Shown: positions 1 to 7,690, counted from the stretch's first letter. The stretch is 42,960 bases of DNA from Butyrivibrio sp. AE2015 (GCF_000420825.1 NZ_ATVR01000028.1:1-42960); one strand, 5' to 3'. The notes: generated by a model not told the origin, from the letters alone. Numbers and translations are program-made.

Positions 1-21
1 ATGTTTAGATGAAAAGGATGA

Positions 22-211
22 TTTGGGCATATAGCGCTTAAAAAACTTCCGGCCACCTCTACTGTTCCCATCATCCTCACCGTCGGCAGGACTGGCATGG
101 CGTTTTCATCAGGTTCAGTCAATGGTGGCGGACGTAACCAAAGTACTTACGCATATACAAAGGGAGAGTACTCCGATGTATGCTAATTGCATTCATCTGA
201 ATACTCTCCCT
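22..211 (-). repeat. Structured intergenic repeat, copy 1 (internally deleted)
   Basis: Read on the minus strand, this copy begins 126 bases after the lipoprotein stop codon. It has a hairpin (161-211), then a TATATGCGTAAGTA box (144-157), then GCCACCATTGACTGAACC (113-130), then CCGACGGTGAGGATGATGGG and AACAGTAG (about 58-86), and ends near a TATATGCCCA motif (24-33). The same blocks in the same order occur at 2551-2978, 3267-3611 and 42114-42510. This copy lacks about 150 nt present in the others: it passes directly from the first GGAACAGTAG into sequence that follows the second GGAACAGTAG elsewhere. That is what a deletion between the two direct repeats would leave. The remaining bases up to 336 hold no gene I can support. 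Confidence 0.8.
161..211 (-). terminator. Hairpin at the 5' edge of repeat copy 1; possible terminator of the lipoprotein gene
   Basis: AGGGAGAGTA pairs with TACTCTCCCT, with an inner GATG/CATC extension and an AT-rich loop. On the minus strand it is followed by only a short T run (TTTGTATA), so it is a weak classical terminator. The loop is nearly identical to that of the hairpin at 3563-3611. Confidence 0.55.
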
Positions 212-336
212 AATCAACAACATTAGTGCAACTTCTACTCTCCTGTATATAGAGTACCTCGTTTGCGCTGGTGATAAACTAATTCTAAGTTATATGTAAC
301 ACCGGCATTAGTTGGGCACTCACAAGAAAGTATACT

Positions 337-1494
337 TTACTGTACAACGCTGTATTCAATAACTTCAGCTTTTTCAAGATCAGCATACATAGCTTTCATT
401 GCTGAGTCATCAGGTACTACTGCATTTTCATCTCCATCAAGCTCTCGAAGATCTGAGTGATGGTAATATGTACCATTGCCGTTTCCGTCATATTCTACAT
501 ATGCTTCTTCGTCAATGCAGAGAATACTTCCGCTTGCAATGGTGTACTTTTTGATCCAATGATTTGAACCTGCGTAAAGCTTTCCATCATAAATTGCAAG
601 AGGATAAGCTGTACCGCCTGCTTCTACAAGACCAAGGTACTCTGGAACACCAGCTTCATTGTAGCGATATACTTCTGAATCGATAGCTGCATTGAATACG
701 CCACCATCAGGGCTGTTATTAAATGTGTACTTTGTCACAAGTAAAACATCTACCCCATCGATAGTTGCATTAGCATAACCGCCTCCTTTTTCAAGCTTAT
801 CTACAATCTGTGTAAAAGTATCACATCCTGTAATGTCAGTAGGAACATATTCATCATCCGGCATATTGGCGCCAACCTGCTTACTCTCATCATACATAGC
901 CTCTGCTACTGCCTGAAGATCAAATCCGTCAAGGTCAGCAGCCTCTACAGTAAGAGAATAATCTGCCACTGTTTCTATATCAAACCAGGTGATAAGATCA
1001 ACATATTTATCCTCGCCAATGTAGCGGTAAGCTTTTCCTGTCATATTTCCACCGCCCCAGTTAGCAAGAGTAATATTATCTTCCACTGTCCAGTTATAAT
1101 ACAGGCCTGAAATATCCGTAGGCTCATCTGAAGCAATGAGCTGCTCTCTTGCAACAAAAGAATTGCCATCAAGATCAAAGGTAAGCTCTACAAGAGGCCA
1201 TGTATACTCATTCTCCTTTTTTTCAGCTTCCATCATTCGCCATACTATATTTGTTGCCCCTTCAGGTGCAGAAAAGAGATTTGGAGCTACAGCATATGCT
1301 TCATCTTCAGTACACTCACGCCATGGATTTGCGATTTCTGTTTCTTTAGTACTCTCAGAAGAAGCTGCCTCTGCTACATTTTCAACTGCTTCACTTGTTT
1401 CGGTTGTTGGTGCTTCTGCTGCACCTGATCCACATGCAGCCATAGAAATGGCCATAGAAATAGCCATGATAGAAGTTACGAATCTTTTTTTCAT
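337..1494 (-). CDS. Secreted lipoprotein of unknown function
   Basis: This 385-residue product starts with a lipoprotein signal: a basic MKKR start, a short hydrophobic stretch and a lipobox ending MAAC at about residue 21, followed by a Ser/Thr/Glu/Ala-rich linker typical of surface lipoproteins. I chose the ATG at 1494 because AGGAGG lies just upstream; an in-frame extension to 1527 adds 11 residues that would spoil the signal. The body is acidic and rich in aromatic residues and glycine, suggesting an extracellular beta-rich domain. No catalytic motif is recognised. It is transcribed divergently from the SDR gene at 1679, and a structured repeat copy follows its stop codon. It is probably anchored to the outer face of the membrane; its role is unknown. 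Confidence 0.85.
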   Translation of the reverse strand: MKKRFVTSIMAISMAISMAACGSGAAEAPTTETSEAVENVAEAASSESTKETEIANPWRECTEDEAYAVAPNLFSAPEGATNIVWRMMEAEKKENEYTWPLVELTFDLDGNSFVAREQLIASDEPTDISGLYYNWTVEDNITLANWGGGNMTGKAYRYIGEDKYVDLITWFDIETVADYSLTVEAADLDGFDLQAVAEAMYDESKQVGANMPDDEYVPTDITGCDTFTQIVDKLEKGGGYANATIDGVDVLLVTKYTFNNSPDGGVFNAAIDSEVYRYNEAGVPEYLGLVEAGGTAYPLAIYDGKLYAGSNHWIKKYTIASGSILCIDEEAYVEYDGNGNGTYYHHSDLRELDGDENAVVPDDSAMKAMYADLEKAEVIEYSVVQ

Positions 1495-1593
1495 GTATTC
1501 CTCCTCATAAATGAAATTTAAATTCATATATAATGCTACACCATTTTGTGTACCACAATAATTAAAAAAAAATAAAACAATTTAAAAATATAT

Positions 1594-1637
1594 ATTGGAT
1601 ACAATTTAATTATGTGATAGATTGTATACAATCCAAT
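1594..1637 (+). promoter_or_regulatory. Paired GntR-type operator-like palindromes upstream of the KduD-like gene
   Basis: ATTGTATACAAT at 1621-1632 is a perfect 12-bp palindrome. ATTGGATACAAT at 1594-1605 is a one-mismatch relative 27 bases away. ATTGGAT (1594-1600) also pairs with ATCCAAT (1631-1637). TTGTATACAA-type palindromes are typical of GntR/FadR-subfamily regulators of sugar-acid genes, which fits the downstream dehydrogenase. That a GntR protein binds here is inference; no such regulator is encoded in the window. Confidence 0.55.
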
Positions 1638-1678
1638 TCACAAATACAAAACATTTTACTAGAAAGGATGTGATATTT

Positions 1679-2452
1679 ATGAATAATATGTTTGATTTAA
1701 CAGGAAGAGTTGCACTTGTGACAGGCTGCTCAACAGGACTTGGTGTACAGATGGCTAAAGCTCTTGCAAGCCAGGGCGCTTCAATCATCGCTCTCGCAAG
1801 ACGTCAGGAGATGATCGATCAGGTTGCAAAAGAAATCCACGATACATACGGAGTTGACACTCTCGCTATAAGATGTGACATTACAGATACTGATATGGTT
1901 GATAAGGCTATAGATGAGGCTCTTGCTCATTTTGGAAAAATAGATATTCTTATCAACAACGCCGGAACAGGTGCTGTCGCTCCTGCAGAGGATATCACAG
2001 ATGATCAGTTCAGCAATGAGCTTAACATTGATCTTTTTGGAACTTTCAAAGTTGCAAGAGCAGTTGCTAAAAAGGCAATGATTCCTGCAAAATACGGAAG
2101 GATCATCAACATCGCTTCTATGTACGGACTTGTTGGAAACAAGATTGCTCCTTCATCTCCATACCACGCAGCAAAAGGTGGTGTAGTTAACCTCACAAGA
2201 GCTCTTGCAGGTGAATGGGGCAAGCACGGAATCACAGTAAATTCCATCTGCCCAGGATATTTCTACACTCCTCTTACAAAAGAAACTCTTGATTCCGATT
2301 ACTTCAAGGAGTATGCAAAGACAGCTATTCCTATGGAGAGATACGGTGTTGAAGGTGAGCTTGATACAGCAGCAGTTTTCCTTGCTTCTCCAGCATCAAG
2401 CTACGTTTCAGGAATCGCCCTTCCAGTTGACGGCGGCTACACCAGCATGTAA
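1679..2452 (+). CDS. SDR oxidoreductase, gluconate 5-dehydrogenase / KduD-like
   Basis: A 257-residue classical short-chain dehydrogenase. Visible motifs are the nucleotide-binding TGCSTGLG (residues 15-22), NNAG (93-96), catalytic Ser147 in INIASMYG, and Tyr162-x3-Lys166 in YHAAKGG. Length and motif layout match the gluconate 5-dehydrogenase / 2-dehydro-3-deoxy-gluconate 5-dehydrogenase group, which interconverts keto-sugar acids and alcohols with NAD(P)H in uronate or gluconate catabolism. The start at 1679 is preceded by AAAGGATG at good spacing; a TTG further upstream would fall inside the operator. GntR-like palindromes in the leader support a sugar-acid role. The exact substrate cannot be read from sequence. 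A structured repeat copy begins about 100 bases after the stop. Confidence 0.85.
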   Translation: MNNMFDLTGRVALVTGCSTGLGVQMAKALASQGASIIALARRQEMIDQVAKEIHDTYGVDTLAIRCDITDTDMVDKAIDEALAHFGKIDILINNAGTGAVAPAEDITDDQFSNELNIDLFGTFKVARAVAKKAMIPAKYGRIINIASMYGLVGNKIAPSSPYHAAKGGVVNLTRALAGEWGKHGITVNSICPGYFYTPLTKETLDSDYFKEYAKTAIPMERYGVEGELDTAAVFLASPASSYVSGIALPVDGGYTSM

Positions 2453-2550
2453 TACGCCCAAAGAACTGATCTATAAACGTACCATGCAGTAAAGTAAGAA
2501 GATTGCTTTAATAACACAAAATATATGTGATACGACTTATACTGTAGATT

Positions 2551-2978
2551 AGGGAGAGTATTCTGTTGAATGTAATTGGCTTTCAACGGAATACTCTTCC
2601 TTTGTATAAGCGTAAGTGACTTCTCTAACATTCTAAAAAATTTAGATTGCGGATTCGTACGCCACCATTGACTGAACCTGCTGGAAACGCCTCTGTCTGC
2701 GAGCCGACGGTGAGGATGATGGGAACAGTAGATTTTATCTCACCGGCGGTTGCTACATTTTATCGTTTCCATCAGAACCAGTCAATGGCAAGCACCTGCG
2801 GTGTGGCTGTAATCTAATGCCTCAGGCTCTGAATCCAGGAACAGTAGTGGTGGCTATTTTCAAGCATGTGAAGGGTTTTATGGCCGCAGTTTCCAATACA
2901 AGAGTGCGAAGAAAACGAAAATTCTGTTTGGGGCATATAAGCCTGATTTCAAACTTACAAAAAAATAGCTATATGCCC
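2551..2978 (+). repeat. Structured intergenic repeat, copy 2A (full length, + strand)
   Basis: Order of parts: hairpin 2551-2601; box TTTGTATAAGCGTAAGTG (2601-2618); outer stem CCATTGACTG (2665-2674) with CAGTCAATGG (2779-2788); second stem CTGCTGGAAACG (2678-2689) with CGTTTCCATCAG (2764-2775); inner stem CCGACGGTGAG (2704-2714) with CTCACCGGCGG (2739-2749); the motif GGGAACAGTAG in the loop (2721-2731) and again as GGAACAGTAG (2838-2847); a small CACC/GGTG hairpin near 2793; and a terminal GGGCATATA...TATATGCCC hairpin (2931-2978). Relative to copy 2B, the second stem carries two paired substitutions (T-A for G-C, and G-C for A-T), so pairing is maintained. It lies 3' of the SDR gene on the same strand. 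ORFs here have no RBS or recognisable product. Confidence 0.85.
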
Positions 2979-3024
2979 GGAATGACATTTTTGTCTATAA
3001 AAATTCCGATACTTCTGGCAGAGG

Positions 3025-3212
3025 TACGGATAAGAATGCTGATAAAGTGTCATCTTATCCGTAAAATCGGTCAGTATAAGGTTCATTTCCCGCGTGGCAT
3101 ACGGATAAGACAGCAACATCGTGCAATCTTATCCGTAAAATGAAAGATCATTGAGCAAAAATTAACCATATTGTACGGATAAAAATAAAGAATGGTGCTG
3201 GAATTATCCGTA
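3025..3212. repeat. Array of three TACGGATAA hairpins with about 75-nt period
   Basis: Three inverted repeats share one stem: TACGGATAAG/CTTATCCGTA at 3025-3063 and 3100-3137, and TACGGATAA/TTATCCGTA at 3174-3212. Start-to-start distances are 75 and 74, hairpin lengths 38-39, and both spacers are 36 nt with unrelated sequence. The array sits between two inverted copies of the structured repeat. It could be a tandem protein-binding array, a set of RNA hairpins, or the core of a non-autonomous mobile element. Confidence 0.8.
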
Positions 3213-3266
3213 TGACGGGATGAAAAGGAGAAAATCTATAAGCAGTGAGTGGACTTCAAAAAACAA

Positions 3267-3611
3267 TATATGCCCAAAAGCTTTCCAATGTGAGCACGCT
3301 TGCATTGGAAAGCTTCGGCCATACATCCTTGAAAATAGCCGCCCCTACTGTTCCTGGATTCAGAGCCCGAGGCCCTTATACCTAGCCACACCGAAGGTGC
3401 TTGCCATTGACGGGCTCTGAGGAAAACGCTACAATGCTGAATCCGACGGTGCGAGAAAATCTACTGTTCCCATCATCCTCACCGTCGGCTCGCAGACCAA
3501 GGCGTTTTCCTCAGGTTCAGTCAATGGTGGCGTACGGAGCCAATTACTTACGCATATACAAAGAAAGAGTAATCAGATGTATGCTAATTGCATTCAGCTG
3601 ATTACTCTCCA
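3267..3611 (-). repeat. Structured intergenic repeat, copy 2B (full length, - strand)
   Basis: Inverted relative to copy 2A and placed 3' of the formate/nitrite-type channel gene on its strand. Parts in plus-strand coordinates: 5' hairpin 3563-3611 with AGAGTAATCAG/CTGATTACTCT; box (3544-3562, TTGTATATGCGTAAGTA on the minus strand); outer stem CCATTGAC (3404-3411) with GTCAATGG (3520-3527); second stem CTGAGGAAAACGC (3417-3429) with GCGTTTTCCTCAG (3502-3514), fully paired; inner stem CCGACGGTG (3443-3451) with CACCGTCGG (3480-3488); two GGAACAGTAG motifs; a 13-bp AAGCTTTCCAATG hairpin (3278-3315); and the terminal TGGGCATATA (3267-3276). Confidence 0.85.
3563..3611 (-). terminator. Hairpin 3' of the FNT gene, first part of repeat copy 2B
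   Basis: An 11-bp perfect stem with a 21-nt loop, 36 bases after the stop codon. The T run on the minus strand is short (TTTCTTTGTATA). It may act as terminator for the channel gene, but it is also a fixed component of the repeat family. Confidence 0.5.
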
Positions 3612-3646
3612 TTATCTACAATATTCGTGTTATTTCTTCTCTGTGA

Positions 3647-4429
3647 TCATTTTTTAAGGTATGCAGCGTAGTATACTGCGCCAACGCAGAGGCCGCCACC
3701 GATGATGTTTCCGATAGTTACAGGAATGAGGTTTGTTATAAAGAAACCTGCAAGTGAAAGACCATCGCCTGGGATACCATAGAAGGCTGATGTGAGAAGT
3801 CCTGCTGGAATGAAGTACATGTTGGCAACGCAGTGCTCAAATCCGCAGATGATAAAGAGCATTACAGGAAGCCAAAGAGCAAATACCTTTCCTGCAAGTT
3901 CGTCTGCTGCAAAGGAGCACCATACGGCCATACATACAAGAACATTACAGAGTATTCCTCGGAGGAGTCCATCTGTAAAGCTTATGTTTGATTTTGTAAT
4001 GGCGGTATTTACGACTGACAAAGCAAGTGCGTTATCGCCAAATGAGTAGATGTGGCTGAAAGTAGCAAGAGCTGCTATGATGAAGCCTCCTATCATGTTA
4101 CCGAAGTAAACAATTACCCAGTTTTTTAACATGCCTGAAAGCTTGGCTTTACCTGAAAGAACAGGAATTGTGATAAGACAGTTACCTGTAAAAAGTTCAG
4201 CTCCGCCGATTAGTACCATAAAAAGTCCTATAGGGAATACCACTGAGCTGATCATTCTTGCTGATGATGGATCAGAAGCAAAGCAGGAAGCTATCTGGCT
4301 TCCAAGGCCTCCAAGTGCTATGAATGCTCCTGCCATTATTCCAAGTAAAAGAGTTTTTCCGAAGGGTGCAGATGCTTTAGCTGAACCTGCAGCTTCGTAT
4401 CTTGTAGCAATTTCTGCCGGTGATTTCAT
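3647..4429 (-). CDS. Formate/nitrite transporter (FNT) family channel
   Basis: A 260-residue integral membrane protein with about six hydrophobic segments. The family signature is visible in the fifth segment region (FIICGFEHCVANMYFIPAG), matching the FNT pattern of a conserved His next to VANMY in FocA/NirC proteins. In FocA-type channels this histidine lines the pore and gates formate, nitrite or hydrosulfide passage. In a fermenter, formate export from pyruvate formate-lyase is the likeliest role, but nitrite or HS- cannot be excluded. GGGAGG precedes the ATG. It is divergent from the PHP gene, with an 87-bp shared promoter region. Confidence 0.9.
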   Translation of the reverse strand: MKSPAEIATRYEAAGSAKASAPFGKTLLLGIMAGAFIALGGLGSQIASCFASDPSSARMISSVVFPIGLFMVLIGGAELFTGNCLITIPVLSGKAKLSGMLKNWVIVYFGNMIGGFIIAALATFSHIYSFGDNALALSVVNTAITKSNISFTDGLLRGILCNVLVCMAVWCSFAADELAGKVFALWLPVMLFIICGFEHCVANMYFIPAGLLTSAFYGIPGDGLSLAGFFITNLIPVTIGNIIGGGLCVGAVYYAAYLKK

Positions 4430-4516
4430 ATCTTTTTCCTCCCAAATTAACGTGAAACTATATTATAATCTTAAAGGGTTATTTTTGAAAAGGAAATATT
4501 TTTTGGGGAATTAATC

Positions 4517-5281
4517 ATGTATATTTTTGAAACACATTTACACACTATCGAAGGAAGTGCCTGTTCATCTACGCCGGGAGTAAATTATATTGACTATATG
4601 AAAAAGCTTGGCTACAGCGGCATCATTGTGACAGATCACTTTTTTAACGGAAACAGTGCTGTTCCAAAAGATCTTCCGTGGGAGAAAAGAGTTGAATTGT
4701 ACTGCAAGGGGTATGAGCATGCAAGAGCAGCTGCAGGCGATGAGTTCGTTGTACTTTTTGGAATAGAGTATAACTTTGAAGGGGATGAATACCTGCTTTA
4801 CGGAGTAGATAAAAACTGGCTTTTGGCAAACCCTGACATAATGGAAAAAGACAGATATGAAGTTTATGAGACAGTTCATGAAGCGGGGGCGATAATGATC
4901 CATGCGCATCCCTATAGAGAAAGAGACTATCTGAAGGCTATACACCTTACAAAAAATGTCTGTGACGGTGCTGAGGTTTACAACGCATCAAACCCGGACT
5001 ACCAGAATGCTCTTGGGTATCAGTATGCAGTGGAGAATAATATGAGAATGGCTGCGGGCTCTGATATTCACAATTTTGGATTAAAGAACATGGGTGGAAT
5101 GGGATTTAACCGTCACATAAAGACAATTGAAGAGTATGTTGAAGCGTTTATGGCAGGAGAGGGCATACCTCTCTATAAAGCTGATGCATTGAATCCGTTA
5201 TCAGAGTTTAAGCCGCTTGACACTAATGCTCTTTTGACAACTCCGGATAAAGGACCATCTCTTGAAGTCATTTACCATTGA
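4517..5281 (+). CDS. PHP-domain metal-dependent phosphoesterase family protein
   Basis: A 254-residue stand-alone PHP (polymerase and histidinol phosphatase) domain. Metal-binding motifs in the expected order are HLHT near the N-terminus (about residues 7-10), TDH in IIVTDHFF, HAHPYRE in the middle, and GSDIHN towards the C-terminus. The family hydrolyses phosphate esters with a two- or three-metal centre; known stand-alone members act on nucleoside bisphosphates or histidinol phosphate. The substrate is not apparent here. It is convergent with the GH43 gene and separated from it by a strong bidirectional hairpin. A shared divergent promoter region lies upstream towards the FNT gene. Confidence 0.85.
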   Translation: MYIFETHLHTIEGSACSSTPGVNYIDYMKKLGYSGIIVTDHFFNGNSAVPKDLPWEKRVELYCKGYEHARAAAGDEFVVLFGIEYNFEGDEYLLYGVDKNWLLANPDIMEKDRYEVYETVHEAGAIMIHAHPYRERDYLKAIHLTKNVCDGAEVYNASNPDYQNALGYQYAVENNMRMAAGSDIHNFGLKNMGGMGFNRHIKTIEEYVEAFMAGEGIPLYKADALNPLSEFKPLDTNALLTTPDKGPSLEVIYH

Positions 5282-5312
5282 GAAATACGTGTATAACATC
5301 TTCCTTTTAGCA

Positions 5313-5344
5313 TTGTAAACTACAGATTTATCTGTAGTTTACAA
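5313..5344. terminator. Bidirectional hairpin terminator between PHP and GH43 genes
   Basis: TTGTAAACTACAGAT pairs with ATCTGTAGTTTACAA (15 bp, 2-nt centre). It lies between two convergent stop codons, so it can serve both transcripts, although the T runs are poor on either side. Confidence 0.6.
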
Positions 5345-5355
5345 AGGTAAAGGTT

Positions 5356-6918
5356 TTATGTCAGATACTTATAATCTGCAAATGAAGCACTTCCACCGAT
5401 AGTTTTGGTGCTGTAAATAAATAGGCCAAATCTGGCACCGGTGAAGTGGTCAAGCTTAAATTGCAGTTTATGGGTAATGCCGAGTTTTTTTGGAGTGGCG
5501 TTATCCATTTTCTCATAGTAGCCAAAGATAGCTGTATCATTATCAAATTCCACATCTGCCTGCAATCTCACTATAGGAGTATCAATTTTGACACATTCCA
5601 TCTCATCAAATGGCTCGTCATCGTGGCGCTCGCCAAAAATACCACCTGTGGTGATATCTCTTTTGCCCATGACAAGATAGTATGAATCATGGCGCTTTGT
5701 TATAGCTATGAAGCCATAACAGCTTTCCAAAACGCAAAGACCGGCGTAGTCACCATCTTTCAGATTTGAACCATTGACGATGACCGTGCTGCTACAGCCC
5801 GGGAAAAGAGTTCTCTGAGTCAGTGTATTTTTAGCCTGCATCAGGTTGGATGATAGCTTATCAGTTGTTATAGTAACTGTTCCATCTGTAAGATTTCTTT
5901 TTATGAGTGATAAGTCAGGTTCATGGTTAAATTGCCAGCATGGCTTAAAACCAAATGAAGAATTTCCCTGAAGAGAATAATCAGTCTTAAAGTCATCGCT
6001 TGAAACAAGCGGGTTATAGCAGTGGCCCGGTTTCAAATCTTCAATGTCAAAAGACTCAGGGATGTGGCCGTTATCTCCAAAGACCGGATAATCTCCATCC
6101 CATGTCACAGGTATAAGAACAGGAATCCTTCCTACAGCACCGCTATCCTGAAAGAGGATGCTGTACCATTTTCCGCCGGGAGTTTTGATTATTCCTCCCT
6201 GAGCGACGCCTGAAGAGCGGTAGTTTCTGTCATCATCACATACGTCCTTTCCGGTGTAGGGGCCAAATGGCGAATCTGAAACAAAGCAGCTTTCGGTGCG
6301 TTTTCCTGTGGATTTTGGAATGTGGATCAGGAAAATATAGTATTTTCCATTTATCTTGTAAAAATGAGAACCCTCATAGCCAAGATATGCGTCATCGGCA
6401 TCTGATATTATCAGCTTTTCAGTATCGTGCGTATCAGAATCTGAAAGCTTTTCTCCTGAAATAGCGAGCTCCTTTATGAAGATATTCTTATTGCCGTACA
6501 CGATATAAACCCTGCCATCATCGTCGAAAAGAATGGAATTATCGTGATAGAAACCTTCGAGAGTATACTTCTCCCAAGGACCTTCAATTGAAGCAGAAGT
6601 GAAAATATAGGTTTTATGGGTGTCGTTGGCAACAAAGCAAATGTAGAATAAGCCTTTATTGTAGCGGAGGCTTGCAGCCCACATTCCCTGGCCGTAGATA
6701 TTTTCTTTTCCCTGAAGTTTCTGTGAAGGAGTGCCATCTAGTCTGTCATAGACAAAAGAAGCATGCTCCCAGTTTACAAGGTCGTAGGAACTTAAGATTT
6801 CACAGCCGGGCATAAAGTACATGGTGGTGCTGACCATGTAATAGACGCCATCAACACAGATAACATCAGGGTCCGGGTAATCAAGTTTAGTTATTGGGTT
6901 TATATTTTGCGTATTCAT
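5356..6918 (-). CDS. Glycoside hydrolase family 43 (beta-xylosidase/arabinofuranosidase type)
   Basis: A 520-residue enzyme with an N-terminal GH43 five-bladed propeller (about 1-310) and a C-terminal beta-sandwich of the XynB accessory type (about 330-520). The GH43 triad is visible: Asp16 in YPDPDVI (base), Asp126 in the HDNSILFDDDG region (pKa modulator), and Glu182 in YLGYEGSHFY (acid). Such inverting enzymes remove xylose or arabinose from xylo-oligosaccharides. There is no signal peptide, so the enzyme should be cytoplasmic and act on imported oligosaccharides. I chose ATG 6918; an upstream TTG at 6960 would add 14 residues. No Shine-Dalgarno is evident, and TACAAT lies only 7 bases upstream, so the transcript could be leaderless (inference). 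Confidence 0.85.
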   Translation of the reverse strand: MNTQNINPITKLDYPDPDVICVDGVYYMVSTTMYFMPGCEILSSYDLVNWEHASFVYDRLDGTPSQKLQGKENIYGQGMWAASLRYNKGLFYICFVANDTHKTYIFTSASIEGPWEKYTLEGFYHDNSILFDDDGRVYIVYGNKNIFIKELAISGEKLSDSDTHDTEKLIISDADDAYLGYEGSHFYKINGKYYIFLIHIPKSTGKRTESCFVSDSPFGPYTGKDVCDDDRNYRSSGVAQGGIIKTPGGKWYSILFQDSGAVGRIPVLIPVTWDGDYPVFGDNGHIPESFDIEDLKPGHCYNPLVSSDDFKTDYSLQGNSSFGFKPCWQFNHEPDLSLIKRNLTDGTVTITTDKLSSNLMQAKNTLTQRTLFPGCSSTVIVNGSNLKDGDYAGLCVLESCYGFIAITKRHDSYYLVMGKRDITTGGIFGERHDDEPFDEMECVKIDTPIVRLQADVEFDNDTAIFGYYEKMDNATPKKLGITHKLQFKLDHFTGARFGLFIYSTKTIGGSASFADYKYLT

Positions 6919-6993
6919 AAAAGATATTGTAGCATAATAGTGAGACAATTGAGGCAGCAATGTTCATTTTTCTGACAAAAAGGGGAATGCAAT

Positions 6994-7548
6994 ATGATCA
7001 TATTATTTCATGCAGGTTACAATGTTATCGAGAAACCGGATATTCATTATGGCAGGAAAAACGCCGATTTTGGGCAGGGCTTTTATACTTCTGATAAATA
7101 TGGGTTTGCATGCCGCTGGGTGGTTGAGAAAAAGGATGCTGATATCATCATAAATAAGTATGAGCTTGATGAAAGCAACCTGAAGATCAAACATTTTGAA
7201 AGAAATAAAGAATGGTTTGAGTATATATTTAATAACAGGCGTGGGAAAGCAGACTATCTTAGTGAGTATGATTTGATCATCGGGCCTATTGCTAATGATA
7301 CGATACACGATACACTCGGAGTTATCACCAGCGGCTTTTTGTCTGATGAGGAGGCTATGAAGCTGCTCATGGTAGGAAACTGCTATGAGCAGATAGTATT
7401 AAAGAGTGAAAATGCGGCAAAGGTGCTTAAATTCATATCCTACGAGATACTAACGGATGAAAAGATAGCCGGGTTCAGGAAAATGGCAGATGATGATAAT
7501 GAAAAGTACATGTCTGAATTTGCTAAAACCATGGAGAGTTTTGAATAA
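6994..7548 (+). CDS. DUF3990-family protein (ADP-ribosyltransferase-like fold suspected)
   Basis: A 184-residue protein matching the DUF3990 pattern: an N-terminal LFHAGY segment, a central DFGQGFYTS (residues 25-33), then YDLIIGPIANDTI, and a C-terminal YEQIVLKSENAAKVL. DUF3990 proteins are common in Lachnospiraceae, often next to a small DUF3791 partner, and have been proposed to be ADP-ribosyltransferase-like toxins. Here no such partner is adjacent: GH43 lies upstream in the opposite direction and a terminator follows. The start is supported by AGGGGAATG. It may be an orphan effector or housekeeping variant; the activity is not shown by sequence. Confidence 0.7.
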   Translation: MIILFHAGYNVIEKPDIHYGRKNADFGQGFYTSDKYGFACRWVVEKKDADIIINKYELDESNLKIKHFERNKEWFEYIFNNRRGKADYLSEYDLIIGPIANDTIHDTLGVITSGFLSDEEAMKLLMVGNCYEQIVLKSENAAKVLKFISYEILTDEKIAGFRKMADDDNEKYMSEFAKTMESFE

Positions 7549-7549
7549 T

Positions 7550-7605
7550 AAGAGAGGACACTAGTCCACTTATGCTTAGGTGGAATAGATGTCCTCTCTT
7601 TAAAT
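7550..7605 (+). terminator. Long hairpin terminator after the DUF3990 gene
   Basis: AAGAGAGGACA (7550-7560) pairs with TGTCCTCTCTT (7590-7600), with inner CTA/TAG and CCAC/GTGG pairs, followed by TTTAAATTT. The shape resembles the first hairpin of the structured repeats, but neither the GCGTAAGTA box nor the core follows it. Confidence 0.75.
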
Positions 7606-7690
7606 TTCTACCAAAAACAGAACCTGATAATTGTAGACTTCTCTGAAAATAAGCGTATTTTCAGCAAAATATTGATTTTTAAATCAGAGA

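Noticed and set aside
22..211. Group II intron or RNA with encoded reverse transcriptase
   Set aside because: No reverse transcriptase, no clear GUGYG start and no domain V hairpin could be found in any copy, although the position after terminator-like hairpins is reminiscent of class C introns.
1136..1510. 124-codon plus-strand ORF inside the lipoprotein gene
   Set aside because: Antisense shadow of a well-supported gene; no RBS.
3025..3212. CRISPR array
   Set aside because: Only three units, each unit is a hairpin rather than a simple direct repeat, and no cas genes are in the window.
2817..3601. ORFs of 66-108 codons across the repeat region, on both strands
   Set aside because: They lie within structured repeats and hairpins, have no ribosome binding site, and their translations are Arg/Ser/His-rich without domain character.
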